This document shows positions 32,157-40,199 of a stretch of 64,000 nucleotides of DNA, in pieces. Origin of the DNA: Moorella thermoacetica (GTDB lineage: Bacteria > Bacillota > DSM-521 > Neomoorellales > Neomoorellaceae); contig NZ_CP012369.1 of assembly GCF_001267405.1 (NCBI RefSeq), forward strand, positions 2,336,402 through 2,400,401. Reading direction: 5' to 3'. Under the pieces are notes generated by a model that was not told the DNA's origin, made no database searches, and was given only the letters and a program-made list of their open reading frames with translations. A program made the translations under genes and the position numbers. Every line of letters starts with the position of its first letter. Position 1 is the stretch's first letter.

Positions 32157-32299
32157 AAGCTATATCTGTAAATCTTTGTATGCCAACTTTATTCGGCATA
32201 TTAGCTGTTCTATTTCTCTCGAACGCCAAACCATTTTTTATTAGGTAAAGTTATGTTGTTCAGCCATTCAGGTATGGGTTATATTTAGGAACCTTTAAA

Positions 32300-32543
32300 C
32301 AGTGTCCCCTCAAGTAAGGCCAGCGCCATTACCTACAGCATCATAGAAACAGCCAAGGAAAACGGGTTGAACCCCTTCCAGTACCTCATTTACCTTTTTG
32401 AACAACTCCCTATACCCAGGATAAAGATGCCCTGGATCAACTTCTGCCGTGGTCTGCTTCTTTGCCTCAACTTTGCCGGGTTAATAATTAAGTTAGTTTA
32501 AGCCCCCACCTAAGCTGCATGGTGGGGGTTATTTTACGCTTAC
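32300..32543 (+). mobile_element. IS66 3'-end relic
   Basis: From about 32316 the plus strand encodes [32 protein letters not shown], then (one frame shift and a small deletion later) [21 protein letters not shown], ending VNN. This closely matches the C-terminus of the IS66 transposase at 17.6 kb. The element's end GTAAGCGTAAAATAACCCCC is present as the reverse complement at 32524-32543. Everything upstream of the relic is gone, so it is a deleted second copy. The gap 32157-32299 holds nothing recognisable. Confidence 0.88.
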
Positions 32544-32648
32544 ATATATTCCTGCACCGGCCGCTGCTTGTTACTCTTAAGGCCGAGCAAAGCGGGACAT
32601 GTAAAATTTTCGCTTCATCGGGGGGATCAATGCTAATTATTTTTGTTC

Positions 32649-32931
32649 ACCAGTGGGTCAATTCTATTGATAAACAACACCTAATTGCCATCTTATCCAT
32701 TACTTTCCGGGCCACCCGGGCCATGAGTATGTCATAATTTACCCGGTCGAAGAATTTCTCGATATTCAGGTCCACGGCCCATTCGTATCCTTCTTCTACG
32801 TATTGACGCGCCTACCTTACCGCGTCGTGGGCTCTCTTTCCGGGTCGAAAACCGAAACTTGCCTCTGAAAACTGCGGTTCGAAGATGGGCGTTAATACTT
32901 GCAGGAGATAATGGTGGAATTCTACTTGCCG
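32649..32931 (-). mobile_element. Group II intron reverse-transcriptase relic
   Basis: On the minus strand one frame reads HHYLLQVLTPIFEPQFSEAS, then FGFRPGKRAHDAV, then a TAG stop, then YVEEGYEWAVDLNIEKFFDRV and DILMARVARKVMDK, followed by a stop. This order is the finger and first palm blocks (RT1-RT3) of a group II intron-encoded protein. The rest of the RT, maturase and intron RNA is absent. The stop and truncation mean it is dead. Confidence 0.82.
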
Positions 32932-34094
32932 TCACATTTATAAAATAGATAGGCCATACCCAGGTGTAACAATTCCCTGAAGCTTCCCCTGGGGTCGTAA
33001 CCGGTACACTCCTTAATTTTTTTCAAGCGGTATATTATGGTATTGCGATGTACATGTAATGCCTTAGCCGTACGCTCGATATCTAGATCGTTTTTAAAAA
33101 AGGCCTCCATGGTTGAATATAATTGCCTATGGTGAAAAGTATCCTCTTCAATTAAAGCACCCAGGATTTCATCTATAAAGTTTTTCCTTTTGGCAGGTGG
33201 TACCTCCCAGATGACACGTTCAACTTTAAGATCGTCATAATTAAATACCTTTAGCTGGGGATAAAATTGCCTGCCAATGGTAACAGCCTTAAGGGCTTCC
33301 TCATAGGATTTTATAACATGAGCCAGGTTAGGACCGAAACTACCTATACCCACGGAAACTGCGAGCTTACTCTCAATGGTTAATTTATCACATAGCGTAT
33401 TTAATTGGGCAAGAAAGGTGGGTATATCTTTAACCCCCTTTTTCAGAAGAATAAACTTTCCCGCTCCCCCGCGGACTAATATCTCCCCATCAGCCATTTT
33501 AAAACTCGCCTGCAATATTGATAAAAATTTATGTTCATTTTGTTCTACCATGTTATTACCATCATTAAGGGGGTACGTAAGGAACAGGCAAACGCTCCGG
33601 GATATGTGATAATCAATGCCGAACAATTCGGCTTTATCTATAATCTCTTCTTCGGAAAGCTTTGTCTCACCGGCTACGAGTTTCTGAATAAAACTCTCCA
33701 GGGCTTGTGTCTCTAAATAAAATTGCTCCCTTAGAACGGCTTCTTCAATCATCATCTCGGCAAAATCCCGGACAAGTTCGACGTAAGACAGAATTTCATC
33801 CGGGTTACCGGTTACGCCTATTACTCCCACAACGGTTCCTTTAAATCTTATAGGCATATTCACACCTTGATATTTCACACCAAACATATTCATATCATTT
33901 TCCCTGACTATGATGGGTTCACCTTTACTTGAAGCTTCGAAGGCAGCCCTGTGTTTTTCTCCTACCCTTCGGGGGTTACCGCTGGCAATGATTCTTCCCT
34001 GGGCGTCCATAATATTAATGTTTTTCCCCAGAGTCCCCATAATCTTCTTTACTATCTTTTGGGCCAAATTGGCAGAAAGCATTAGCTGGCTCAT
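32922..34094 (-). CDS. CdaR-type sugar-diacid/PucR-like regulator
   Basis: A protein of about 390 residues. The N-terminal CdaR diacid-recognition domain (about 1-135) starts LMLSANLAQKIVKKIMGTLG and includes GVIGVTGNPDEI. A GGDEF-like middle follows (ILVRGGAGKFILL). The C-terminal helix-turn-helix is DIERTAKALHVHRNTIIYRLKKI. These regulators respond to sugar diacids or similar ligands. ATG 34094 has GGAGGAG eight bases upstream; the GTG at 34112 would overlap that site. It could control the UroD/MFS operon some 2.6 kb away, but nothing here proves it. Confidence 0.9.
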   Translation of the reverse strand: MSQLMLSANLAQKIVKKIMGTLGKNINIMDAQGRIIASGNPRRVGEKHRAAFEASSKGEPIIVRENDMNMFGVKYQGVNMPIRFKGTVVGVIGVTGNPDEILSYVELVRDFAEMMIEEAVLREQFYLETQALESFIQKLVAGETKLSEEEIIDKAELFGIDYHISRSVCLFLTYPLNDGNNMVEQNEHKFLSILQASFKMADGEILVRGGAGKFILLKKGVKDIPTFLAQLNTLCDKLTIESKLAVSVGIGSFGPNLAHVIKSYEEALKAVTIGRQFYPQLKVFNYDDLKVERVIWEVPPAKRKNFIDEILGALIEEDTFHHRQLYSTMEAFFKNDLDIERTAKALHVHRNTIIYRLKKIKECTGYDPRGSFRELLHLGMAYLFYKCDGK

Positions 34095-34415
34095 ATACAC
34101 GCTCCTCCTCACGGTAGGATTTTTTAAGCTTACTTTACAGTTCGTAGTACCTGCGGGTGGCTGGCTCAGACTCCTCCACGGGTTTTTGGGGGCACCAAGG
34201 AAAAACAGAACCGCTCCATGTTGTAATTTTATATCATCTTAACACTTATTTATATAGAGTAGTAGAGAACTGGTTCGCCTGGAGATCCCTAGCGCCCCCT
34301 CGTCAAACCGAAGGTGAGATTCTCCTGCCTTAATTTTTAAAGAGCGCTGACGGCATTTCTGCCGGTACGTCTCCCGCCTAAGGTCATGATGACCCTGGAA
34401 GGCCAATAAACATAA

Positions 34416-34450
34416 AGCCCCGGACCATGCCTGCTGGCAGGGCCGGGGCT
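34416..34450. other. GC-rich hairpin in a 600-bp gene-free gap
   Basis: AGCCCCGG (34416-34423) pairs with CCGGGGCT (34443-34450); the loop itself has CCTGCTGGCAGG. The T-run is weak on both sides. The gap 34095-34697 otherwise holds the CdaR promoter region and nothing else I can recognise. Confidence 0.5.
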
Positions 34451-34697
34451 ACCCGTCCTTTTAACATACTGCCTACTCTCGACCGGACCTTTTCGGCAGC
34501 CTCTCTTCAGCTATCGACAAACACTTTTTGAGAGCTTACTTCCCGTTCCCGGGGGTTGGAAAACTTAGTTAAATTTGGAACCGCATTCAAGCAACAGCAG
34601 GCTTAACCCCAGCACCTACCTGCTGGATGGTCAGTAAAGCTGATGGTATAATATACCTGTAACGGAAGATAGCAACGGCATGGAAGCGGTGAGCTAA

Positions 34698-35144
34698 ATG
34701 CAAGATACTACCATCTCTCTGGAAGAACGCTTGCTGGAGGCCCTTATAACGAGAGAAGAAATTAAATTTGCTTATCTCTTTGGTTCCCACGCCCGGGGAA
34801 CGCCGAATAAACTGAGCGATCTGGACGTAGCCGTTTTTCTGGATGAATTCCGTTTACCGCCGGTTGGTCCCTATGGCTATAAAAGCGAGCTGCTTGTTAC
34901 CATGAGGCAGAAGTTACGGGAACCGCTGGATTTTGTTATCCTTAACGAAGCTCCTTTGCTCCTGCGTTTTCGCGTCCTGCGGGATGGAAAACTTCTATTC
35001 TGCCGCGATACGCGAGGGCGGATAACTTTCCACGAAAAAACCTTGCGCGATTACCTTGATTTCCGTCCCATGCAAAAAATTCAGGTGCAGTACCTGCACA
35101 AGAGATTGGCCGAAGGACGCTTTGGAGGTGCCGGGGATGGTTGA
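34698..35144 (+). CDS. MntA-like nucleotidyltransferase with decayed HepT partner
   Basis: A 148-residue minimal nucleotidyltransferase. The motif AYLFGSHARGTPNKLSDLDVAVFL (about 27-50) has the GSxARG and DxD residues. It is longer than the copy at 3890-4234 and only distantly similar. Its TGA stop overlaps the ATG of a HepT relic, the usual MntA-HepT coupling. The antitoxin-side gene is intact while the toxin gene is not, so it may now be free to modify other targets or be on its way to loss. Confidence 0.85.
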   Translation: MQDTTISLEERLLEALITREEIKFAYLFGSHARGTPNKLSDLDVAVFLDEFRLPPVGPYGYKSELLVTMRQKLREPLDFVILNEAPLLLRFRVLRDGKLLFCRDTRGRITFHEKTLRDYLDFRPMQKIQVQYLHKRLAEGRFGGAGDG

Positions 35145-35326
35145 TGCAGAAATTATCAATCGTAAATTGCAACAGTATTTCCGGTATGGCAGGCTTTAGA
35201 AATATACTGGTCCATGAATATGGCAAAATAGATCTGAAAAAAGTGGCCGATATAATGAACAACCACCTTAATGATTTTCGTCAGTATGCCCGCTACATCG
35301 TTCAGTACCTTGGTTGGAGCTTTTAG
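35137..35326 (+). pseudogene. HepT toxin relic (internal deletion)
   Basis: ATG 35137 begins MVDAEIINRKLQQ, the family start, then meets TAG within 21 codons. In another frame the rest of the HepT C-terminus continues: GMAGFRNILVHEYGKIDLKK and onwards to YIVQYLGW. The RNxxxHEY motif survives, but about 65-70 central residues and the frame are gone. Confidence 0.83.
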
Positions 35327-35373
35327 CATTCGGCTAACTGGAGTTTTTGCGGCCATCTGCAGGGAATCTTAAC

Positions 35374-36600
35374 TCACTCAAAGCGCAGGGCCTCGATGGG
35401 GTCGGCATTGGCGGCTTTCCGGGCGGGGTAATAACCGAAAAAGATCCCCACCAGGGCGGCAAAGCCCATCGCCAGCAGGATAGCCATGGGGTTGAGGACC
35501 GCCGGCCACTTGGCCAGCATGGCAACAACCTTGCTGCCTATAATACCCCCGGCGACACCGATCAGGCCGCCCACCAGGCTCAAGATCATGGCTTCCACCA
35601 GAAATTGGGTGAGGATGGCGCCCCTGGTGGCTCCCACGGCCATGCGAATGCCGATCTCCCTGGTGCGCTCGGTTACCGACACCAGCATGATATTCATGAT
35701 GCCGATGCCGCCGACCAGGAGGGAGACGGCGGCTATACCGGCCAGCAACAGGGTCATGCTGCCGGTAGCCGCGGCCACGGTGTCCAGGACGGCGGTCATA
35801 TTCTGGATGCGAAAGTCGTCGTCCTGGTTGGCCCCCAGGTGGTGGCGCTGCCGCAGGAGGGAGGTGATCTCCTCCTGGACAGCAGTCAAGCTGGTGGTGT
35901 CCTGGGCCTGGACATTAATCATCCGCACGCTATTGGGTACTACCCCCTGGCCGAGAAAACGCCGCTGGGCCGTCGTGATGGGGATATAGATTATATCGTC
36001 CTGGTCCGCACCGCCGAAGCCGCTTCCCTGGGACGGCAGGATGCCAATGACCGTGAACTGCAAGTTATTTAAAGTAATGGAAGCGCCTATGGGGTTAAAA
36101 CCGGAGGGGAAAAGATTGGCCACTACCGTCGGTCCCAGCACAGCCACCAGGGCGGCGCGGTCTACGTCGTCATTGGAAAAGAAAGCGCCGGCAGTCATCT
36201 GCCAGCCTTTGATAGCCTGCAACCCCGCCGTGGTGCCGTTAACGGTGGTGGTCCAGGTCCTGCTGCCGAAAGAAGCGGTAACCTGGCTCCTGGCCTCGGG
36301 GGCCACGTTTTGCACCAAAGGAAGCTCTCCTATAGCCCTGGCGTCGTCCAGGGTCAGGGAATTGACCTCACCGCCGGCACCCCGGACGGCCCCGAAAGAA
36401 GCTGCCGGCATGACCATGATCAGGTTGGAGCCCATACTGGCTATCCTGCTTGTTACCTGGGCCGAGGCCCCCTGGCCGATGCTGATCATGATGATCACGG
36501 CTGCCACGCCTATGATAATCCCCAGCATGGTTAAAATTGAGCGCATCTTGTTGGCCAGCAACCCCCGCCAGGCGACTGTCAGAGCGGCATAAAGGTCCAC
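35374..36600 (-). CDS. MacB-like ABC permease (FtsX fold)
   Basis: A 408-residue MacB-type permease. One N-terminal helix (KMRSILTMLGIIIGVAAVIIMISIG) is followed by a large extracellular domain (about 45-280) and three C-terminal helices (VSLLVGGIGIMNIMLVSVTERTREIGIRMAVG is the FtsX signature). It lies four bases after its ATPase gene. MacB-type proteins use ATP to drive mechanotransmission through an adaptor rather than transport across the inner membrane. With the upstream genes it makes a three-gene MacAB-like system; no TolC gene is adjacent. Confidence 0.92.
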   Translation of the reverse strand: MDLYAALTVAWRGLLANKMRSILTMLGIIIGVAAVIIMISIGQGASAQVTSRIASMGSNLIMVMPAASFGAVRGAGGEVNSLTLDDARAIGELPLVQNVAPEARSQVTASFGSRTWTTTVNGTTAGLQAIKGWQMTAGAFFSNDDVDRAALVAVLGPTVVANLFPSGFNPIGASITLNNLQFTVIGILPSQGSGFGGADQDDIIYIPITTAQRRFLGQGVVPNSVRMINVQAQDTTSLTAVQEEITSLLRQRHHLGANQDDDFRIQNMTAVLDTVAAATGSMTLLLAGIAAVSLLVGGIGIMNIMLVSVTERTREIGIRMAVGATRGAILTQFLVEAMILSLVGGLIGVAGGIIGSKVVAMLAKWPAVLNPMAILLAMGFAALVGIFFGYYPARKAANADPIEALRFE

Positions 36601-36603
36601 TTT

Positions 36604-37347
36604 CTAATCCTCCTCTACCGGTAATGCTGCCAGTTCCCGGGCGGCCAGGCGCGGCTCCGGCACGGGCCGATCTTCTATTATCTGGCCGTCACGGATACGC
36701 ACCAACCGTTCGCAGTAAGCGGCAATATCGGGTTCGTGGGTGACGATGACAATGGTCAGGCCTTTCTCCTGGTGGAGCTGCTGGAGGAGGGCCATGATCT
36801 CGATACTGGTGCGGGTATCCAGGGCTCCGGTCGGCTCATCGGCCAGGATGATGGAAGGCTCATTTACCAGGGCCCGGGCGATGGCCACCCGCTGCTGCTG
36901 GCCGCCGGATAGCTGGTTGGGTAGGTGTTCCTCCCGCCCCTTAAGGCCGACCCTGGCCAGCATGGCCATGGCCTTCTGGAACATTACCGGTCGCGGGATA
37001 CCGGCGTAAACCATGGGTAAACACACATTTTCCCACGCCGGCGTATGGCTTAAGAGATTGAAGCTCTGGAAGATGAAACCGATCTCCCGGTTGCGCACCC
37101 GGGCGAGTTGATCCGGCGTCATCCTGGTGACGTCCTGGTTGGCGAAGAGGTACTGGCCGCTGCTGGGACGATCCAGGCAGCCGAGAATGTGCATCAACGT
37201 CGATTTGCCTGAACCGGAGGCCCCCATGATGGCCACCATTTCTCCCCGGTTTATTTCCAGATTGATACCCCGTAGCGCCCATACCTGGTTTGACCCCGGG
37301 GAGTAAACCCGCGTTACTTCTTTAAGCTGAATAACGGGGTGGGCCAT
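36604..37347 (-). CDS. MacB/LolD-type ABC ATPase
   Basis: A 247-residue ATPase with a full motif set: Walker A MGASGSGKST (about residues 39-48), LSGGQQQRVAIARA, Walker B IILADEPTG, and the switch histidine in VTHEPD. It lies two bases after the adaptor gene and four before the permease. It should power the permease. Confidence 0.93.
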   Translation of the reverse strand: MAHPVIQLKEVTRVYSPGSNQVWALRGINLEINRGEMVAIMGASGSGKSTLMHILGCLDRPSSGQYLFANQDVTRMTPDQLARVRNREIGFIFQSFNLLSHTPAWENVCLPMVYAGIPRPVMFQKAMAMLARVGLKGREEHLPNQLSGGQQQRVAIARALVNEPSIILADEPTGALDTRTSIEIMALLQQLHQEKGLTIVIVTHEPDIAAYCERLVRIRDGQIIEDRPVPEPRLAARELAALPVEED

Positions 37348-37349
37348 CT

Positions 37350-38879
37350 TTATCTCCCCCCGAGAAAGCCGCCCGGCGGCATGGGACCGCCGGTGTTACG
37401 GTTACTGCCGCTGCTCGACCGGCCCGAGCTACTTGTGCTTCCCGTATTGCCGGTACTCCCTGTACTCGCGCTGCCTGTGCCGACTACGACCTGTTCCCCT
37501 GCCTTTAAGCCGCTGACTACTTCGATATTGCGCTCGTCGCTGGCGCCGGTTACCACCTGGCGCTGCACCGGCCGTCCGCCCTCCAGCACCAGGATTACGG
37601 CCCGGTTTTCCCCGGCGCTGGGAGTTCCGGCGGTAGAAGCGCCCGTCACCGAACTGCCTGCCGAACCTCCCGTTCCCTGGGTACTTCTACTCCGGTTACC
37701 CCCGCCGGAGGTCCCCCCTGACGAGGTTGCCCGGCCGCCGGCGGTCTTGCCGGCCTGGGAGAGGTAGCCTTCGGCATAGGCGATGGCCGCCCGCGGGATG
37801 GTAATGACGTTATCTTTGCGGCTGATAATTATGGTCACGCTGGCCGACTCGCCGGCCTTTAAGGACGCTCCCGCGTCTCCCACGTTTACCAGGACGTCAT
37901 AAAGTTGGATGTTGGAAACGGTTTGGGCTTGAGGCGCAATGGCCGTCACCTTGCCTTTAAAGGTGCGGTCAGGCTGGGCGTTGACCGTAAACTCTACATC
38001 CTGCCCCACCTTGACTTTGTTGATGTCGGCTTCATTGACTTGCACCCGCAGCTGGAGTTCGGGGGAGATTAAAAAAATAAAACTATTTGAAGCGTCGGTG
38101 GCGCTGGTATTGCTGCCCACGCGCTGGCCCACCTGCCCGTTGACGTTGGTGACAATACCGTCCCACGGTGCCCGGATCTCCGTGGCCGCCAGGTTATTCT
38201 GGGCCAGCTGCAGCTGGGCCCGGGCCGCGTCTACCTGGGCCTGGGCGGCGGCTATATCCTCCGGCCGGCTGCCGTTTTTCAGGGCCTCCAGGGCTGCCTG
38301 GGCTTTTTTCAGGTTGGCTGCCGCCGTCGCCTCCGCCTTGCGGGCATTGTTCAGGTCGACTTCCGACAGGGCGCCGGCATCATAAAGGGCCTGATCGCGT
38401 TTTAAAGTATCCTGGGCGTTGTCATATTCAACCTGAGCCTGCTCCACACCCGCCTCGGCCTGGGCCACGTCGGTAGCCAGGGGCCCGGCCTGCAGGCTCT
38501 TTAGCTTGGCCATGGCATTGTCCAGGTTCGCCTGGGCCTCCTTGACCTGAAGCTCCAGATCGGTTGGGTCCTGGAGGGCCAGGAGCTGGCCGGCTTTGAC
38601 GCTCTGCCCTTCCTTGACGTATATCGCCTTGATGGTCCCCGGATTCTTAAAGCTGAGGCCGATGCTATGTAATGCTTCAATTTTCCCGGAGGTGCTTACA
38701 GTCTCCACAATGCTCCCTTTACCGGCAGTAACGGTCAGGAAATTAGGAGCCTTCTGATGCCCCCGGGCCCACCAGTACCACCCGGCGGCGATAATCAAAG
38801 TTAGAAAGACCGCCACCAGCCATATTATTCTTTTGCCGCTAAGGAATCCTCCTTTAGCCGTTACCGTCGCTGTCGCCAT
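37350..38879 (-). CDS. MacA-like adaptor with Ser/Gly-rich tail
   Basis: A 509-residue HlyD/MacA-type adaptor with an N-terminal membrane segment (about 16-32). The first lipoyl half (VKEGQSVKAGQLLALQD) leads into a coiled coil (about 110-220), the second lipoyl half (IRAPWDGIVTNVNGQVGQRVG) and the barrel (VEFTVNAQPDRTFKGKV). A long Gly/Ser/Thr-rich insertion (about 365-410) and a similar tail (about 470-509) follow. The linker and tail could reach through the wall. It heads the MacAB-like operon. Confidence 0.9.
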   Translation of the reverse strand: MATATVTAKGGFLSGKRIIWLVAVFLTLIIAAGWYWWARGHQKAPNFLTVTAGKGSIVETVSTSGKIEALHSIGLSFKNPGTIKAIYVKEGQSVKAGQLLALQDPTDLELQVKEAQANLDNAMAKLKSLQAGPLATDVAQAEAGVEQAQVEYDNAQDTLKRDQALYDAGALSEVDLNNARKAEATAAANLKKAQAALEALKNGSRPEDIAAAQAQVDAARAQLQLAQNNLAATEIRAPWDGIVTNVNGQVGQRVGSNTSATDASNSFIFLISPELQLRVQVNEADINKVKVGQDVEFTVNAQPDRTFKGKVTAIAPQAQTVSNIQLYDVLVNVGDAGASLKAGESASVTIIISRKDNVITIPRAAIAYAEGYLSQAGKTAGGRATSSGGTSGGGNRSRSTQGTGGSAGSSVTGASTAGTPSAGENRAVILVLEGGRPVQRQVVTGASDERNIEVVSGLKAGEQVVVGTGSASTGSTGNTGSTSSSGRSSSGSNRNTGGPMPPGGFLGGR

Positions 38880-39192
38880 AATCTACCTTCTTTCTATGTA
38901 CTGATGCCGGCCTGATAGCTAAGATTATAAATGTTACAGCTCGGCCACAGCTTATTATAGCATCTTTACTGATTCAAAACCTTAAAATTTGCTGAGAATT
39001 AACCAAAAAGCCCTGAAAACTAATCATTTACGCCCAACGCTTTTAGTATCACCGGACAGTGATATTGTCACCCCGTGAGAGGGCTGGGGAAAATATAGCC
39101 ATGGCTTGCAAAAGCTCTTAATAGATGGTATATCTATTAGTCAAAACAGTGCTTTTATAATTAATGACAACCCTGAAGGTGGTAGGTCAGGA

Positions 39193-39964
39193 ATGCAACA
39201 ATTAAAGGGCATTAAAATATTAGTAGTGGACGATGAACAGAGTATACTACAATTTTTAGAGCTGGGTCTGCAAAACGAAGGCTTTGAAGTACAGACCGCC
39301 CAGGATGGCATTACCGCCATTACCCTCCCATGAGCTTCGCACCCCGTTAACCTCTATTCACGGCTTTTTGGAGGTTTTGCTCCGCGGCGCAGCCAATCAA
39401 CCGGATCAACTGCAGAAAGCTTTAAAAAGCATGTATAGCGAATCCGCACGCCTCAATAAACTGGTACATGATCTTCTTCTCCTGGCCAAACTCGACCGAA
39501 TACCTCACTTTGAGCTTACGGAAGGCATGCTGGATACCGTTATCCTGGATATGGAGCCGCAGCTCCGGATTCTGGCCGGCAACAGAAAGCTCAGCCTATG
39601 CCTCGAACCCAACATGAGATGTAAGTATGATACGGATAAGATTAAACAGGTCATTTTGAATCTGTTTCAAAATGCGGTGCAACATACGGATCCTGAAAAG
39701 GGGCATATCCAAATTTCACTATATGGTAAAAACAACGGCGTGCAACTGTCAGTTCAAGACAATGGGCCGGGGATCAGCGCTACCCATCTCCCCCACGTCT
39801 TTGATCGATTTTACCGCAGCGATTCCTCCCGGACACGCAAATATGGCGGAGCCGGTTTAGGCTTATCCATCGCCAAAGCCATTGTAGAAGCTCATGGAGG
39901 AACCATCAGCGTTGTAAGTCAAGAGGGCAAGGGATCTACATTTCATGTATGGCTTCCTGGTTAA
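39193..39964 (+). pseudogene. Response regulator-histidine kinase relic fused by deletion
   Basis: From ATG 39193 the frame begins MQQLKGIKILVVDDEQSIL, a response-regulator start, and runs 46 residues to a stop at about 39331. In another frame, from the H-box SHELRTPLT (about 39326), a histidine kinase continues: the N box LNLFQNAVQHTD, then DNGPGISATHLPHVF and GAGLGLSIAKAIVEAHGG. The receiver's phosphorylation aspartate, output domain and the sensor part are missing. One deletion removed most of both genes. Confidence 0.85.
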
Positions 39965-39988
39965 CCGGAGTGTTTCTTGAACTTAAAC

Positions 39989-40033
39989 AACGGCATTCAT
40001 GCCACGGTTTGACCGTGGATGAATGCCGTTTTT
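39989..40033 (+). terminator. Strong terminator after the kinase relic
   Basis: AACGGCATTCAT-GCCACGG and CCGTGG-ATGAATGCCGTT form a long stem around a five-base loop, followed by TTTTT. The kinase relic ends at 39964. Confidence 0.88.
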
Positions 40034-40199
40034 GCTGTAGGCGCGTCCGGCCGGGCCCATGGCAACTAATATTAAATCAATGTTCAGTTACCATTAAGGT
40101 ACAATTCAGCTAAAGGGGGTATTATTGTAAAGGCAAAAGGCCGGGCATCGCGGGAGCTGCTCATAGTTACATAGAAACACGGGGAATTAAAGGAGAGAT

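Noticed and set aside
31962-32171. 69-codon frame after the HAAS gene
   Set aside because: It overlaps the 38-codon membrane protein in another frame, has no ribosome site, and shows no recognisable pattern. The shorter coupled frame is preferred.
32732-32935. 67-codon minus-strand frame beside the CdaR gene
   Set aside because: It is an out-of-phase shadow of the group II intron RT relic, whose real frame shows RT motifs and a stop.
35347-36072. Plus-strand frame of 241 codons opposite the MacB-like permease
   Set aside because: Antisense to a complete FtsX-fold gene in an intact operon; composition is His/Gly/Asp-rich, typical of mirror frames.
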